From Hyphomonadaceae bacterium UKL13-1 (GTDB lineage Bacteria; Pseudomonadota; Alphaproteobacteria; Caulobacterales; Aquidulcibacteraceae): 64,000 nt of DNA. A program made the position numbers and the translations under genes. Positions 36,909 through 45,008 of the stretch are shown here, piece by piece. Position 1 is the first letter of the stretch. The number at the start of each line of letters is the position of its first letter. The stretch lies in NCBI GenBank assembly GCA_001602435.1, contig CP012156.1, forward strand, positions 3,293,898-3,357,897. The letters are read 5' to 3'. The notes beneath the pieces are model-generated. The model had not been told where the DNA came from. It did no database searches and saw nothing but the letters and a program-made list of their open reading frames with translations.

Positions 36909-38153
36909 ATGATGCGCCGCGCCATGCGTCCCAGCAGAAATTTTCCAACACTTTCCCGTCCAGTCTGGCTCGGCCTTGCCGTTTGTGCGGCAATCGCCAC
37001 AGGCTTGGGTACGTTTGTGGTCGCGCAAGACAGCCAGAAGGCGCAAATGGCGGCCTATGCCAAGGGCCCGTTGGTGCCTCTGCCACCCCAGCCAAAGGGC
37101 GTGCCGTTCCCGACTGACGCCTGGCCAAGGGGCGAAGCGCCTGAAGCAGCCGCACGAGTTATCAAGACACAGTTCGATCAGGCATTCGGCAATTCAAAGT
37201 CTCCCATGGGTGAAACCCGCGCGGTCATCATTATACAAGGTGGCCGGATCGTCGCTGAGCGCTACGGCACCGGCTTTGACGAGAAGTCCAAGCTGGTTTC
37301 GTGGTCGATGGCCAAAAGCGTGACTTCCAGCCTTGTCGGCATCGCGATGTTGGACGGCAAGCTCAAGCTTGATCAACCCTTGAACGACCCCCTGTGGGAC
37401 GACGGCGACCCCCGGCGCGACATCACCATTCGGCAGGCGCTGCACATGAGTGACGGACTGCGCTGGCGTGAAGATGGCTATGCCGACCCTGTCTCGAATG
37501 ATGCGGCCAAGATGCTGTTTGGACCAGGGCGTGAAAACATCGTCGCATATGTGACCGATCGGCCGACAGAGTTTAAACCCGGCGAGAAGTGGCGCTATTC
37601 TTCTGGCACCACGAATTTGATTTCAGCTGCGGTCGCCCGTGCAGTTTCACCGCGCAATTTGAAGGACCCAACGGGGGCCGAAGGCTATCGCAATTTCATG
37701 TATGATCGGCTGTTTCGGCCTATCGGCATGAATAATGTGGCCGCAGAGTTTGATCTAGCGGGCAATTTCTATGCGTCCTCCCTGATGCATGCCACCGCAC
37801 AAGATTGGGCGCGCTTTGGTTTGCTCCATCTTCGCGACGGGGTTTGGGACGGCAAACGCATTTTGCCAGAAGGCTATGTCGACTTTTTGCGGACGCCGAC
37901 AACGGCAGAAGGGGCACCCGGCTATGGGGCGCATTGGTGGCTGAGCCTGCCGAACAAGCAAGGCACGCTCAAGAATGGCCCCTATGATTCGTTTGAGGCG
38001 CACGGCTTCCAAGGCCAGTGGATCGGGGTGATTCCCTCCAAGGATTTGGTGATTGTGCGCTTGGGCCTGATGGCGGACGAATCAGGTTGGGACACGTTGG
38101 ACGCGTGGCTGCAACCAATTGTGGATGCCTTTCCAACCGTCACCCAGCCCTAA
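36909..38153 (+). CDS. Exported serine hydrolase (beta-lactamase class C / NylB-like fold)
   Basis: Penicillin-binding-protein-like hydrolase of 414 aa. A signal anchor (LGLAVCAAIATGLGTFVVAQ) precedes the domain; the catalytic SxxK motif is SMAK in VSWSMAKSVTSSLVGIA (about residue 135), the YxN-like motif is the YSSGTTN segment (WRYSSGTTNLISAA), and HGFQGQWIGVIP supplies the third motif region. Peptidase, esterase or amide hydrolase activity cannot be separated from sequence. ATG 36909 is used; ATG 36924 would relieve the tight divergent spacing. Confidence 0.85.
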   Translation: MMRRAMRPSRNFPTLSRPVWLGLAVCAAIATGLGTFVVAQDSQKAQMAAYAKGPLVPLPPQPKGVPFPTDAWPRGEAPEAAARVIKTQFDQAFGNSKSPMGETRAVIIIQGGRIVAERYGTGFDEKSKLVSWSMAKSVTSSLVGIAMLDGKLKLDQPLNDPLWDDGDPRRDITIRQALHMSDGLRWREDGYADPVSNDAAKMLFGPGRENIVAYVTDRPTEFKPGEKWRYSSGTTNLISAAVARAVSPRNLKDPTGAEGYRNFMYDRLFRPIGMNNVAAEFDLAGNFYASSLMHATAQDWARFGLLHLRDGVWDGKRILPEGYVDFLRTPTTAEGAPGYGAHWWLSLPNKQGTLKNGPYDSFEAHGFQGQWIGVIPSKDLVIVRLGLMADESGWDTLDAWLQPIVDAFPTVTQP

Positions 38154-38500
38154 GGGCCGTTGACACCCCAATAAAGCGACTGGAATCGCCAGAATCCTCT
38201 TCATCTTCATGAAGAATCCCTCGCGGCTGTCTGGCTGCGTTAATCACTCATTAACTGAAAAATACATTTTGCGTGAAAAACCCCATTGACCGCCGCAGCA
38301 AGGCACATCCACTATATATGGTGTCTTGCTCTGGGGGCGGGCGCAAATTCTAGGCAGAACGCCGAATCACCCAATCTGCGCAAACATGTGAGTCGCGCGA
38401 ACGAACTTGTGTGCACCGCCACATTTAGGGCTGTTCAAAGGCTGGGGAATCGGGTGTTCTGAACGGCTGACGGGCCGGTAACGATTTGGGAGCAGGAATA
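38154..38500 (+). promoter_or_regulatory. nrdA upstream region, no gene
   Basis: 347 bp without a coding signal. It holds the NrdR-box-like sequence at 38309-38324 and an AT-rich patch just upstream (38244-38280) that could carry the nrdA promoter. I looked for a cobalamin riboswitch and saw none, in keeping with the oxygen-dependent class I enzyme. Confidence 0.55.
38309..38324. promoter_or_regulatory. NrdR-box-like operator upstream of nrdA
   Basis: CCACTATATATGGTGT matches the NrdR palindrome ACACTATATATAGTGT at 14 of 16 positions. NrdR boxes usually come in pairs about 31-32 bp apart; I find no convincing partner here, which weakens the call. It lies 177 bp upstream of the nrdA start. 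Confidence 0.55.
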
Positions 38501-40402
38501 ATGAACGGGAATGATGCAGCCACCGCTAATGCCATCGAAGCTGTCGCCAGCGCAGCACCGGCACTTGCGCGCCGTGCCGTCCATCGTGGCAAGCCAAAAG
38601 CCGTTCAGCTTCGGATCGTAGAAAGCGTTAAAGTCGATCGGTCGCGTGATGCGCTGTTGACGGATTTCGGCAAGACTACTCTGGAAGATCGCTATTTGCT
38701 GCAGGGCGAAAGCTATCAGGATATGTTTGCCCGCGTCGCAACTGCCTATGCCGACGATATTGCCCACGCCCAGCGCCTGTATGATTATATCTCCAGATTG
38801 TGGTTCATGCCCGCAACCCCTGTTTTGTCGAATGGCGGGGCAGAGCGCGGTTTACCGATCTCATGCTTCTTGAACTCGGTTGACGACAGCCTCGATGGCA
38901 TCGTGCAGTCTTGGAATGAGAACGTTTGGCTTGCTTCCAACGGTGGCGGTATCGGCACCTATTGGGGCGGCGTGCGCTCCATCGGTGAAAAGATTGGGGC
39001 CAATGGCCACACCAGCGGGATCATCCCCTTTATTCGCGTGATGGATTCCTTGACGCTGGCGATCTCGCAGGGCTCGCTCCGTCGCGGGTCGGCCGCGGTT
39101 TATCTCGATGTGCATCACCCTGAGATCGAAGAATTCCTCGAAATCCGCAAACCCTCTGGCGACTTCAACCGCAAGAGCTTGAATTTGCATCATGGCATCA
39201 ACATCACCGATGAATTCATGGAAGCGGTTCGCAGCGATGGCGACTTCAGCCTGATCAGCCCCAAGACCAATGAGGCTGTGCGGACGGTTAAGGCCCGCAA
39301 AATCTGGCAGAAAATCTTGGATCTGCGCCTGCAAACCGGCGAGCCATACTTGCTGTTCGTCGACACTGTGAACAAAGCCATGCCAGCCCACCAGCGCAAG
39401 CTGGGCTTCAAGGTCCGTCAATCCAATCTGTGCAGCGAAATCATGTTGCACACCGGCAAGGACCATTTGGGTAAAGACCGTACGGCTGTGTGCTGTCTGT
39501 CCTCGCTCAATGCCGAGACCTATATGGAGTGGAAGGACGATCCAAACTTCATCGAGGACATTTTCCGTTTCCTCGACAATGTGTTGGAAGACTTCATCCA
39601 GCGTGCGCCAGATGAAATGGAACGCGCAACTTATTCGGCCTTCCGCGAGCGGTCGGTCGGTTTGGGCATCATGGGCTTGCACTCCTTCTTGCAAGCCCAA
39701 GGTGTTCCATTTGAAAGCGCCATGGCAAAAAGCTGGAACATGCGGATCTTCAAGCAAGTCCGCCAAGCGGCTGACGCAGCTTCGGTGAAACTGGCGCAAG
39801 AGCGCGGGCCCTGCCCAGACGCCGCCGAGCAAGGCGTGATGGCCCGCTTCACCCATAAGCTGGCGATTGCACCAACGGCGTCGATCTCGATCATTTGTGG
39901 TGGCACCAGCGCAGGCATTGAGCCGATCCCCGCCAACATCTACACCCACAAGACGTTGTCAGGTTCGTTCTCGGTCAAGAATCCCTATTTAGAGAAGCTC
40001 TTGGATACCAAGGGCCTCAATAATGATGCGACGTGGACGTCGATCCTTGAGAACGAAGGTTCGGTCCAGCATCTCGATTGCCTGAACGAGCTGGAGAAGT
40101 CCGTTTACAAGACCGCCTTTGAACTGGATCAGCGCTGGGTGATTGAGCTGGCAGCTGACCGCACGCCCTATATCTGCCAAGGTCAAAGCCTCAATGTCTT
40201 TATTCCTGGCGACGTGGATAAGTGGGACCTGCACATGTTGCATTGGTCGGCTTGGGAGAAGGGCATCAAGAGCCTGTATTACTGCCGCTCCAAGTCCATC
40301 CAGCGCGCTCAGATTGCGGGTTCGGCCAATAAGGGCGAGGACGTTGTCGACATGGCCAGCAGTGCGCCTACAGATTATGAAGAGTGCTTGGCCTGCCAAT
40401 AA
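38501..40402 (+). CDS. nrdA: Class I ribonucleotide reductase alpha subunit
   Basis: Reduces ribonucleoside diphosphates with NrdB. The 633-aa protein lacks the N-terminal ATP cone of E. coli NrdA, so overall activity control by dATP at that site is absent. Visible are PISCFLNSVDDSLDGIV, the NLCSEI motif (N309, C311, E313) of the radical site, CCLSSLNAETYMEW, and the C-terminal redox pair in ECLACQ (C629, C632). ATG 38501 has AGCAGGA upstream; TTG 38486 is open but unlikely. It is separated from nrdB by two unrelated genes. Confidence 0.94.
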   Translation: MNGNDAATANAIEAVASAAPALARRAVHRGKPKAVQLRIVESVKVDRSRDALLTDFGKTTLEDRYLLQGESYQDMFARVATAYADDIAHAQRLYDYISRLWFMPATPVLSNGGAERGLPISCFLNSVDDSLDGIVQSWNENVWLASNGGGIGTYWGGVRSIGEKIGANGHTSGIIPFIRVMDSLTLAISQGSLRRGSAAVYLDVHHPEIEEFLEIRKPSGDFNRKSLNLHHGINITDEFMEAVRSDGDFSLISPKTNEAVRTVKARKIWQKILDLRLQTGEPYLLFVDTVNKAMPAHQRKLGFKVRQSNLCSEIMLHTGKDHLGKDRTAVCCLSSLNAETYMEWKDDPNFIEDIFRFLDNVLEDFIQRAPDEMERATYSAFRERSVGLGIMGLHSFLQAQGVPFESAMAKSWNMRIFKQVRQAADAASVKLAQERGPCPDAAEQGVMARFTHKLAIAPTASISIICGGTSAGIEPIPANIYTHKTLSGSFSVKNPYLEKLLDTKGLNNDATWTSILENEGSVQHLDCLNELEKSVYKTAFELDQRWVIELAADRTPYICQGQSLNVFIPGDVDKWDLHMLHWSAWEKGIKSLYYCRSKSIQRAQIAGSANKGEDVVDMASSAPTDYEECLACQ

Positions 40403-40428
40403 GCGGGTAGCGTTAAAGGTCATTACTG

Positions 40429-40459
40429 CGGGTCTGCCTCTATTGGGCGGACCCGTTTG
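40429..40459 (+). terminator. Terminator after nrdA
   Basis: CGGGTCTGCC (40429-40438) pairs with GGCGGACCCG (40446-40455) with one wobble and a 7-nt loop, followed by TTTG. The stop codon of the convergent minus-strand gene lies in its loop, so the hairpin overlaps that gene's end. Confidence 0.75.
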
Positions 40460-41192
40460 TTTGTCCGGCAATCGCAATCTTATTGATCCGAGCAAAGCGC
40501 AAGAACGAGCCCATGGGGAATTCGGTCCAGCTCCGGTGGGCGGTGTCGAGACCTAAAGCCCCAGCCACATCAAACACATAATCCTGGCAGGCAAAGGTTT
40601 TACCCTTATCGGGACCGATCATACTGGGTCGCAAGCGATAGCGGTTTTCCGTGCGCCAACGCCGATCGACGGCAAGCGCTGCTTGATAGCGGGCCTCGTC
40701 GACACGGACATGGACTTGCAAATGCCGCCACCAACCGTCGTCCACTTTCATCAGGCCTGGCACAAAGTCCTGGCCGGTGACAGTGCCCCACGGCAGAATC
40801 AGCGCTGTGGCCATCGCTTTGATTGCTTGGATTTGATCGTTCGCATAATAGCCGCTCTCATGCGAACCGGGTCGCGCCAGCGGTGGGGTTTCCGGCCACT
40901 CCAGCCATAAATGGCCGATGAAGTCGCCCTTGGATGGGGTGGGCTTGGTCGCAATGATGGTGATGGTGCGGCCGGGGGCCGTCTTGTCGGTCCGAAGATC
41001 AAGCGAGGCCGCTTGGGGTACGGGCTCAATCGGTGCGTAATAGGACCGCATCCAAGCCGCCACCACGAGGCCTAGGTTTAAGGCAACCCACGCCAAGATG
41101 GCGAGCAGCGTCATTAAAATGATTTTGCCGCGCCGCGCCGTGATTGCGCCTGCGGGCTTGTTTGTGGCAGTCTCGTGTAATGCGCTATTCAA
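40440..41192 (-). CDS. Membrane-anchored hypothetical protein with possible papain-like Cys/His pair
   Basis: The 250-aa protein has a basic head (ITARRGK), one span (IILMTLLAILAWVALNLGLVV) and an exported domain. GDFIGHLWLEW (His at about residue 94) and KTFACQDYVFDVAGALGL (Cys near 206) recall the His-then-Cys order of permuted papain-like/NlpC-P60 proteins. That is a weak inference; no family is recognised. The start is TTG 41192, overlapping the divergent acetyltransferase start by 13 nt; ATG 41114 is an alternative that leaves the span at the very N-terminus. Confidence 0.6.
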   Translation of the reverse strand: MNSALHETATNKPAGAITARRGKIILMTLLAILAWVALNLGLVVAAWMRSYYAPIEPVPQAASLDLRTDKTAPGRTITIIATKPTPSKGDFIGHLWLEWPETPPLARPGSHESGYYANDQIQAIKAMATALILPWGTVTGQDFVPGLMKVDDGWWRHLQVHVRVDEARYQAALAVDRRWRTENRYRLRPSMIGPDKGKTFACQDYVFDVAGALGLDTAHRSWTEFPMGSFLRFARINKIAIAGQTNGSAQ

Positions 41193-41680
41193 TTCGACCT
41201 GCCACGTTAGAGGATGCAGATTCTATTCAAGCAATCTATGCCCATCATGTCAAAACAGGCACGGGCACGTTTGAGCTGGAGCCACCCGATTTGGCCGAAA
41301 TCCAAGCCCGTATGACCAAGATCGCCACGCGGGGCAGCCCTTGGTTGGTCGCCTGTGCCGAGGATGGACAGGTGATTGGCTATGCCTATGCCGGGGCGTT
41401 TCGCGAGCGGCCCGCTTATAATTGCACGGTGGAAGACTCGATTTACCTCGCGCCAGAGGCGGTTGGTCACGGTGTTGGGCGGGCGCTCTTGGCCCAATTG
41501 ATCGCCCAATGCACCCAGTCCGGCTATTCCCAAATGCTGGCGGTGATTGGCGATAGTGGCAATTTGGCTTCCATCGGCCTGCATCGGGCCATGGGATTTG
41601 AGGATGTCGGTGTGCTGCGCGATGTGGGCCACAAATTTGGCCGCTTTCTCGATGTGGTGATTTTGCAGAAAAGTCTGTGA
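41180..41680 (+). CDS. GNAT N-acetyltransferase (phosphinothricin acetyltransferase-like)
   Basis: The 166-aa enzyme follows the Pat/Bar/YncA pattern: IRPATLEDADSIQAIYAHHVKTGTGTFE at the start, GYAYAGAFRERPAYNCTVEDSIYL (the RxAYxxTVExSxYV block) and GHGVGRALLAQLIAQCTQSGY as the acetyl-CoA loop. Members acetylate methionine sulfoximine, phosphinothricin or other amines; the native substrate is unknown. ATG 41180 is favoured over ATG 41144 because homologues begin MxYxIRPA. Confidence 0.87.
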   Translation: MRYSIRPATLEDADSIQAIYAHHVKTGTGTFELEPPDLAEIQARMTKIATRGSPWLVACAEDGQVIGYAYAGAFRERPAYNCTVEDSIYLAPEAVGHGVGRALLAQLIAQCTQSGYSQMLAVIGDSGNLASIGLHRAMGFEDVGVLRDVGHKFGRFLDVVILQKSL

Positions 41681-41753
41681 ACAAGTCGCCAGAAACGGGG
41701 AATCATTGTTTCGTGTTTGCACGATGTTGTTAAGCTGGTTTTAACCAAGCCCC

Positions 41754-41802
41754 GATCTATATATAGGGGCGCACTGCACGAAACACACACGATATAGGGG
41801 CG
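41754..41802. promoter_or_regulatory. Possible NrdR-box pair upstream of nrdB
   Basis: Two related AT-rich sites, GATCTATATATAGGGG (41754-41769) and ACACGATATAGGGGCG (41787-41802), lie 33 bp apart centre to centre just before ATG 41807. Each matches the NrdR consensus at about 10 of 16 positions and each ends TATAGGGGCG, so they are a repeat in their own right. Spacing near three helical turns fits paired NrdR binding, but the matches are modest. Confidence 0.4.
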
Positions 41803-41806
41803 ATCA

Positions 41807-42844
41807 ATGGCATTTGGAGATAATGGTACGGGCGTCGGGTTGGTGACACCATCTCATAGTTACAAGCCTTTCCGTTATCCTTGGGCCTATGAATTCTGGA
41901 AGCGCCAGCAGCAAGTTCACTGGTTGCCAGAAGAAGTGCCGCTGGGCGAAGATTGCAAAGACTGGGCGACCCGTCTGAATGATAATGAGCGCAATCTTCT
42001 GACCCAAATTTTCCGCTTCTTCACCCAGTCTGATGTGGAAGTGAACGACAATTACATGGAGCGCTACGCCCGCGTCTTTAAGCCGACCGAAGTCAAGATG
42101 ATGTTGTCGGCCTTCTCGAACATCGAGACCGTGCATATCGCCGCTTATGCGCTTCTGCTTGAGACCATCGGCATGCCCGATTCTGAATTCTCGGCCTTCA
42201 TGGAATATGAGGCTATGCGCGACAAGCATACCTATATGCAGGACTTTGGCGTCGACACCGAAGAAGACGTCTTGCGCACCTTGGCGATGTTTGGTGGCTT
42301 TACCGAAGGCCTGCAGCTGTTTGCGTCCTTTGCGATGCTGATGAACTTCCCCCGCTTCAACAAGATGAAGGGCATGGGCCAAATCGTATCTTGGTCGGTT
42401 CGCGACGAGAGCTTGCATTGCGAAGGCATGGTCAAATTGTTCCATACTTATGCCCGCGAGACCGGCAAGCTGTCGGCTTCGGTGAAGGACGATATCGTCG
42501 ATTGCTGCAAGACGGTGGTGAAGCTGGAAGACAAATTCATCGATCTCGCTTTCGAAATGGGCCCTGTTCAAGGCATGGTTCCAGAAGATATCAAATCCTA
42601 TATTCGCTACATCGCCGACTGGCGCTTGTCGCAGCTTGAGCTGCCAACCGTCTATGGCGTGACCGAACATCCGCTTCCTTGGCTCAGCCCCATGTTGAAC
42701 GGGGTGGAGCATGCGAACTTCTTTGAAGCCCGCGCGACGGAATATTCCAAGGGTGCCACCAAGGGCGACTGGCATGGCGAAGAAGGTGTGTGGTCGATGT
42801 TCGATCGCATGCTGCAAAAACGCTCTTCCGAAGGCGCGCTCTAA
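41807..42844 (+). CDS. nrdB: Class I ribonucleotide reductase beta subunit
   Basis: Di-iron radical-generating partner of NrdA, 345 aa. The iron ligands and radical tyrosine are visible: D76 (FFTQSDVEV), E107/H110 and Y114 (NIETVHIAAYALLLE, the E-x2-H-x3-Y motif), and a second E-x2-H in VRDESLHCEG. A tyrosyl-radical class Ia enzyme is therefore expected. No ribosome-binding site of note; the start lies right behind the repeated AT-rich operator-like sites. Confidence 0.95.
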   Translation: MAFGDNGTGVGLVTPSHSYKPFRYPWAYEFWKRQQQVHWLPEEVPLGEDCKDWATRLNDNERNLLTQIFRFFTQSDVEVNDNYMERYARVFKPTEVKMMLSAFSNIETVHIAAYALLLETIGMPDSEFSAFMEYEAMRDKHTYMQDFGVDTEEDVLRTLAMFGGFTEGLQLFASFAMLMNFPRFNKMKGMGQIVSWSVRDESLHCEGMVKLFHTYARETGKLSASVKDDIVDCCKTVVKLEDKFIDLAFEMGPVQGMVPEDIKSYIRYIADWRLSQLELPTVYGVTEHPLPWLSPMLNGVEHANFFEARATEYSKGATKGDWHGEEGVWSMFDRMLQKRSSEGAL

Positions 42845-42860
42845 GCACTTCCACTTGAAC

Positions 42861-42886
42861 ATTCGTGCCGCGCAAGCGGCATGAAT
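42861..42886 (+). terminator. Hairpin after nrdB (possible terminator)
   Basis: ATTCGTGCCGC and GCGGCATGAAT form an 11-bp stem (one G-T pair) with a GCAA tetraloop, 17 nt after the nrdB stop. There is no clear T tract, so termination would be inefficient or factor-dependent. Confidence 0.5.
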
Positions 42887-42942
42887 TGCCTAGCCGTTTG
42901 ACGAATTTCGACCAAAATAGCCGAATTTATCAATGATTTGGC

Positions 42943-42958
42943 TGGCACGCTTCTTGAA
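42943..42958 (+). promoter_or_regulatory. Sigma-54-like promoter element (imperfect -12)
   Basis: TGGCACGCTTCTTGAA matches the sigma-54 consensus TGGCACGNNNNTTGCA except that the critical -12 GC reads GA. It lies 28 bp upstream of the small gene at 42987. With the -12 mismatch this may be coincidence. Confidence 0.25.
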
Positions 42959-42986
42959 GTGAGACCATCGAATAGGATGGTCTCAC

Positions 42987-43205
42987 ATGCGTCTCGATCT
43001 AATCCCCGTCGACAGTTTAACCCGCATTGCGTGGGCATTAGCCGATGCCCATGGCGACGATGCTCTGGGCGTCGCTGATCGCACGATCCGAGAGCTCGAA
43101 AGCGAAGGCTCACCCGTTGTGGCAGATGCTTGGCGCGGCTTGCGTTCCGTGTTGGAAGACGTGCTTGGAGGCCGGCTCGGCCGCGACACCCCAACCATCC
43201 ACTAG
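42987..43205 (+). CDS. Small hypothetical protein
   Basis: Unrecognised 72-aa soluble protein (MRLDLIPVDSLTRIAWALAD ... VLEDVLGGRLGRDTPTIH), predicted mainly helical and acidic in the middle. AGGATGG lies upstream of ATG 42987. It converges on the symporter gene with a 4-nt overlap of the ends. Codon use looks like its neighbours. Confidence is limited by its size. Confidence 0.5.
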   Translation: MRLDLIPVDSLTRIAWALADAHGDDALGVADRTIRELESEGSPVVADAWRGLRSVLEDVLGGRLGRDTPTIH

Positions 43206-44794
43206 CGCCAGATCCAGACCAGCACAGCGGTTATTGCGATCAGAATGGCCGCTTGGATGCGATAATTCTGCCAGAGCGGCCGTGTGCGCAGATGCTCTGT
43301 CTCCGCATCATAGTCGGCCTTGCGCCACATCAGGGTTTCAATCTGGGCGAGCTCTGGGGCAGGGGCGAGGAGTGAGCCCAAGACGGTTGCCACCAAGGCC
43401 ACCGCGAAGATCACGACGGCTGCGATCAAAAAGTGCATGTTGATGGATTTTTCCATCGCGATGGCGATGAACAAATAGATGCCGCACAACGTGCCCAAGG
43501 TCAGGCCGATCTTTGCCCCAGTTGCGTTTGCCCGCTTCCAGAACAAGCCCAACACGAACAGCGCGACAATCGGCGGTACGGCATAGGCCAGCACGGCTTG
43601 AATATATTGCCAAAGCGAGTCTGCGTGCTTCTCGATGACGGGGATCCAAGCAATCGCCAACACCATCAGTACCAGGGTGGTGATGCGTCCAATGCGTACC
43701 AAGGCCGTTTGCGTCAAGTCTGGTGCGATCTTGCGGGCAAAGTCCATCGTCACAAGGGTGGAGGCCGAATTAAAGGTCGACGCGATGGACGACATGATGG
43801 CTGCCAAGAACCCAGCAATCACAATCCCGACGATCCCGACAGGCAAAAGATCGAAGATCAAAGTCGGGTAGACCATGTCGCCCTTGGCCAGATTTGGGTA
43901 AATCAGGATGGCGGCCGTGCCGGGAAGGACCATCAGAAACAGGATTGGCAGCTTCAAGACGCCGGCAAACAAACTGCCCCAACGACCATGATCGAGGGTT
44001 TTGGCACTCATGACCCGTTGCGCCATAAATTGGTTGGTGCACCAGAAATAAAACCCCAGAAGCGGCACGCCCGTGATCAGCCCGAACCATGGGACACCTT
44101 GATCATCATTGGGGCGGATCAGGCTTAGTTTCTCTGGGTCGACTTGGGCCATTACCGTGTGCCAGCCACCAGCCTTTTCGAACGAGAAATAGGCAATGAA
44201 GACAGAAGCACCCAACAAGAGAATTGTCTGAACGACTTCGGTCACCATTACCGCACGCAGACCGCCTAAAGCCGTGTAGAGCCCTGCCGTGACCGCGAGA
44301 ATGGCCGCAATCTCCCAAAGCTCAAGGCCGGGGAACAAGAGTTTGAACAGGATGGCGCCACCAAACAGGGTCGCAGCGGTATCAACGACGATATTGAGGA
44401 AGATGGTCAGGCCCGAGAAATAGAGCCGGATGGAGCTGGAATAACGCCGCTCTAGAAACTCCGGCATCGTGTAAACTTGGCTGCGGAGAACGGCGGGCAA
44501 CACAAACACGCAATAGATCGCCAGAATGACGGTGGCCATCCATTCGTAGTTGAACACCGAAATGCCGATCGTATAGGCAGCACCCGCTAGGCCGATTAAT
44601 GTCGTAGCAGAGATGTTGGAGCCAATGAGGGCGAGGCCGATGGTTGGCCAAGTAGCGGAGCGCGACGCAAGGAAATAGTCTTTAGCGTCTGTCTGCCCCC
44701 GCGATGCGACGAGCCCGAGGAGGATGATACCCACCATGTAGCCGATGACGATGATCCAGTCCAAGCTCGCCATCGATGCTTGCAGCGTGTCCAT
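43202..44794 (-). CDS. Sodium/solute symporter (SSS family, SGLT-like)
   Basis: Inner-membrane Na+-coupled transporter of 530 aa with about fourteen hydrophobic spans. DYFLASRSATWPTIGLALIGSNISATTLIGLAGAAY (read in blocks) is the SSS N-terminal signature, and MPEFLERRYSS, GGLRAVMVTEVVQ and AIMSSIASTFNSASTLVTMDFARK match SGLT/vSGLT-type sugar transporters. A sugar or polyol substrate is likely but unproven. ATG 44794 has GGGGAAGAG upstream. No catabolic genes lie next to it. Confidence 0.9.
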   Translation of the reverse strand: MDTLQASMASLDWIIVIGYMVGIILLGLVASRGQTDAKDYFLASRSATWPTIGLALIGSNISATTLIGLAGAAYTIGISVFNYEWMATVILAIYCVFVLPAVLRSQVYTMPEFLERRYSSSIRLYFSGLTIFLNIVVDTAATLFGGAILFKLLFPGLELWEIAAILAVTAGLYTALGGLRAVMVTEVVQTILLLGASVFIAYFSFEKAGGWHTVMAQVDPEKLSLIRPNDDQGVPWFGLITGVPLLGFYFWCTNQFMAQRVMSAKTLDHGRWGSLFAGVLKLPILFLMVLPGTAAILIYPNLAKGDMVYPTLIFDLLPVGIVGIVIAGFLAAIMSSIASTFNSASTLVTMDFARKIAPDLTQTALVRIGRITTLVLMVLAIAWIPVIEKHADSLWQYIQAVLAYAVPPIVALFVLGLFWKRANATGAKIGLTLGTLCGIYLFIAIAMEKSINMHFLIAAVVIFAVALVATVLGSLLAPAPELAQIETLMWRKADYDAETEHLRTRPLWQNYRIQAAILIAITAVLVWIWR

Positions 44795-44929
44795 GTCTCT
44801 TCCCCTAGTTTTGACGGGTTATCTGCGCAACCGCTTGATCACGCTAATGTGACCACTCTCGTTCGACAACCAGTCGTGCGATAGTTTTCACAGCGCGCCC
44901 ACGCCACAGCAGCGCTGCCCGCGCGTGGC

Positions 44930-44959
44930 TTGACCCGATTGCAAACTTCAACCGATACT
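44930..44959 (+). promoter_or_regulatory. Candidate housekeeping promoter for the 45009 gene
   Basis: TTGACC (44930-44935), an 18-bp spacer and GATACT (44954-44959) on the plus strand, about 50 bp before ATG 45009. Reasonable but unproven sigma-70-type promoter. Confidence 0.4.
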
Positions 44960-45008
44960 TGTTCACACGAGGTGCCAATGCGCGCGCAACGCGGGAGATG
45001 ATAGCTAA

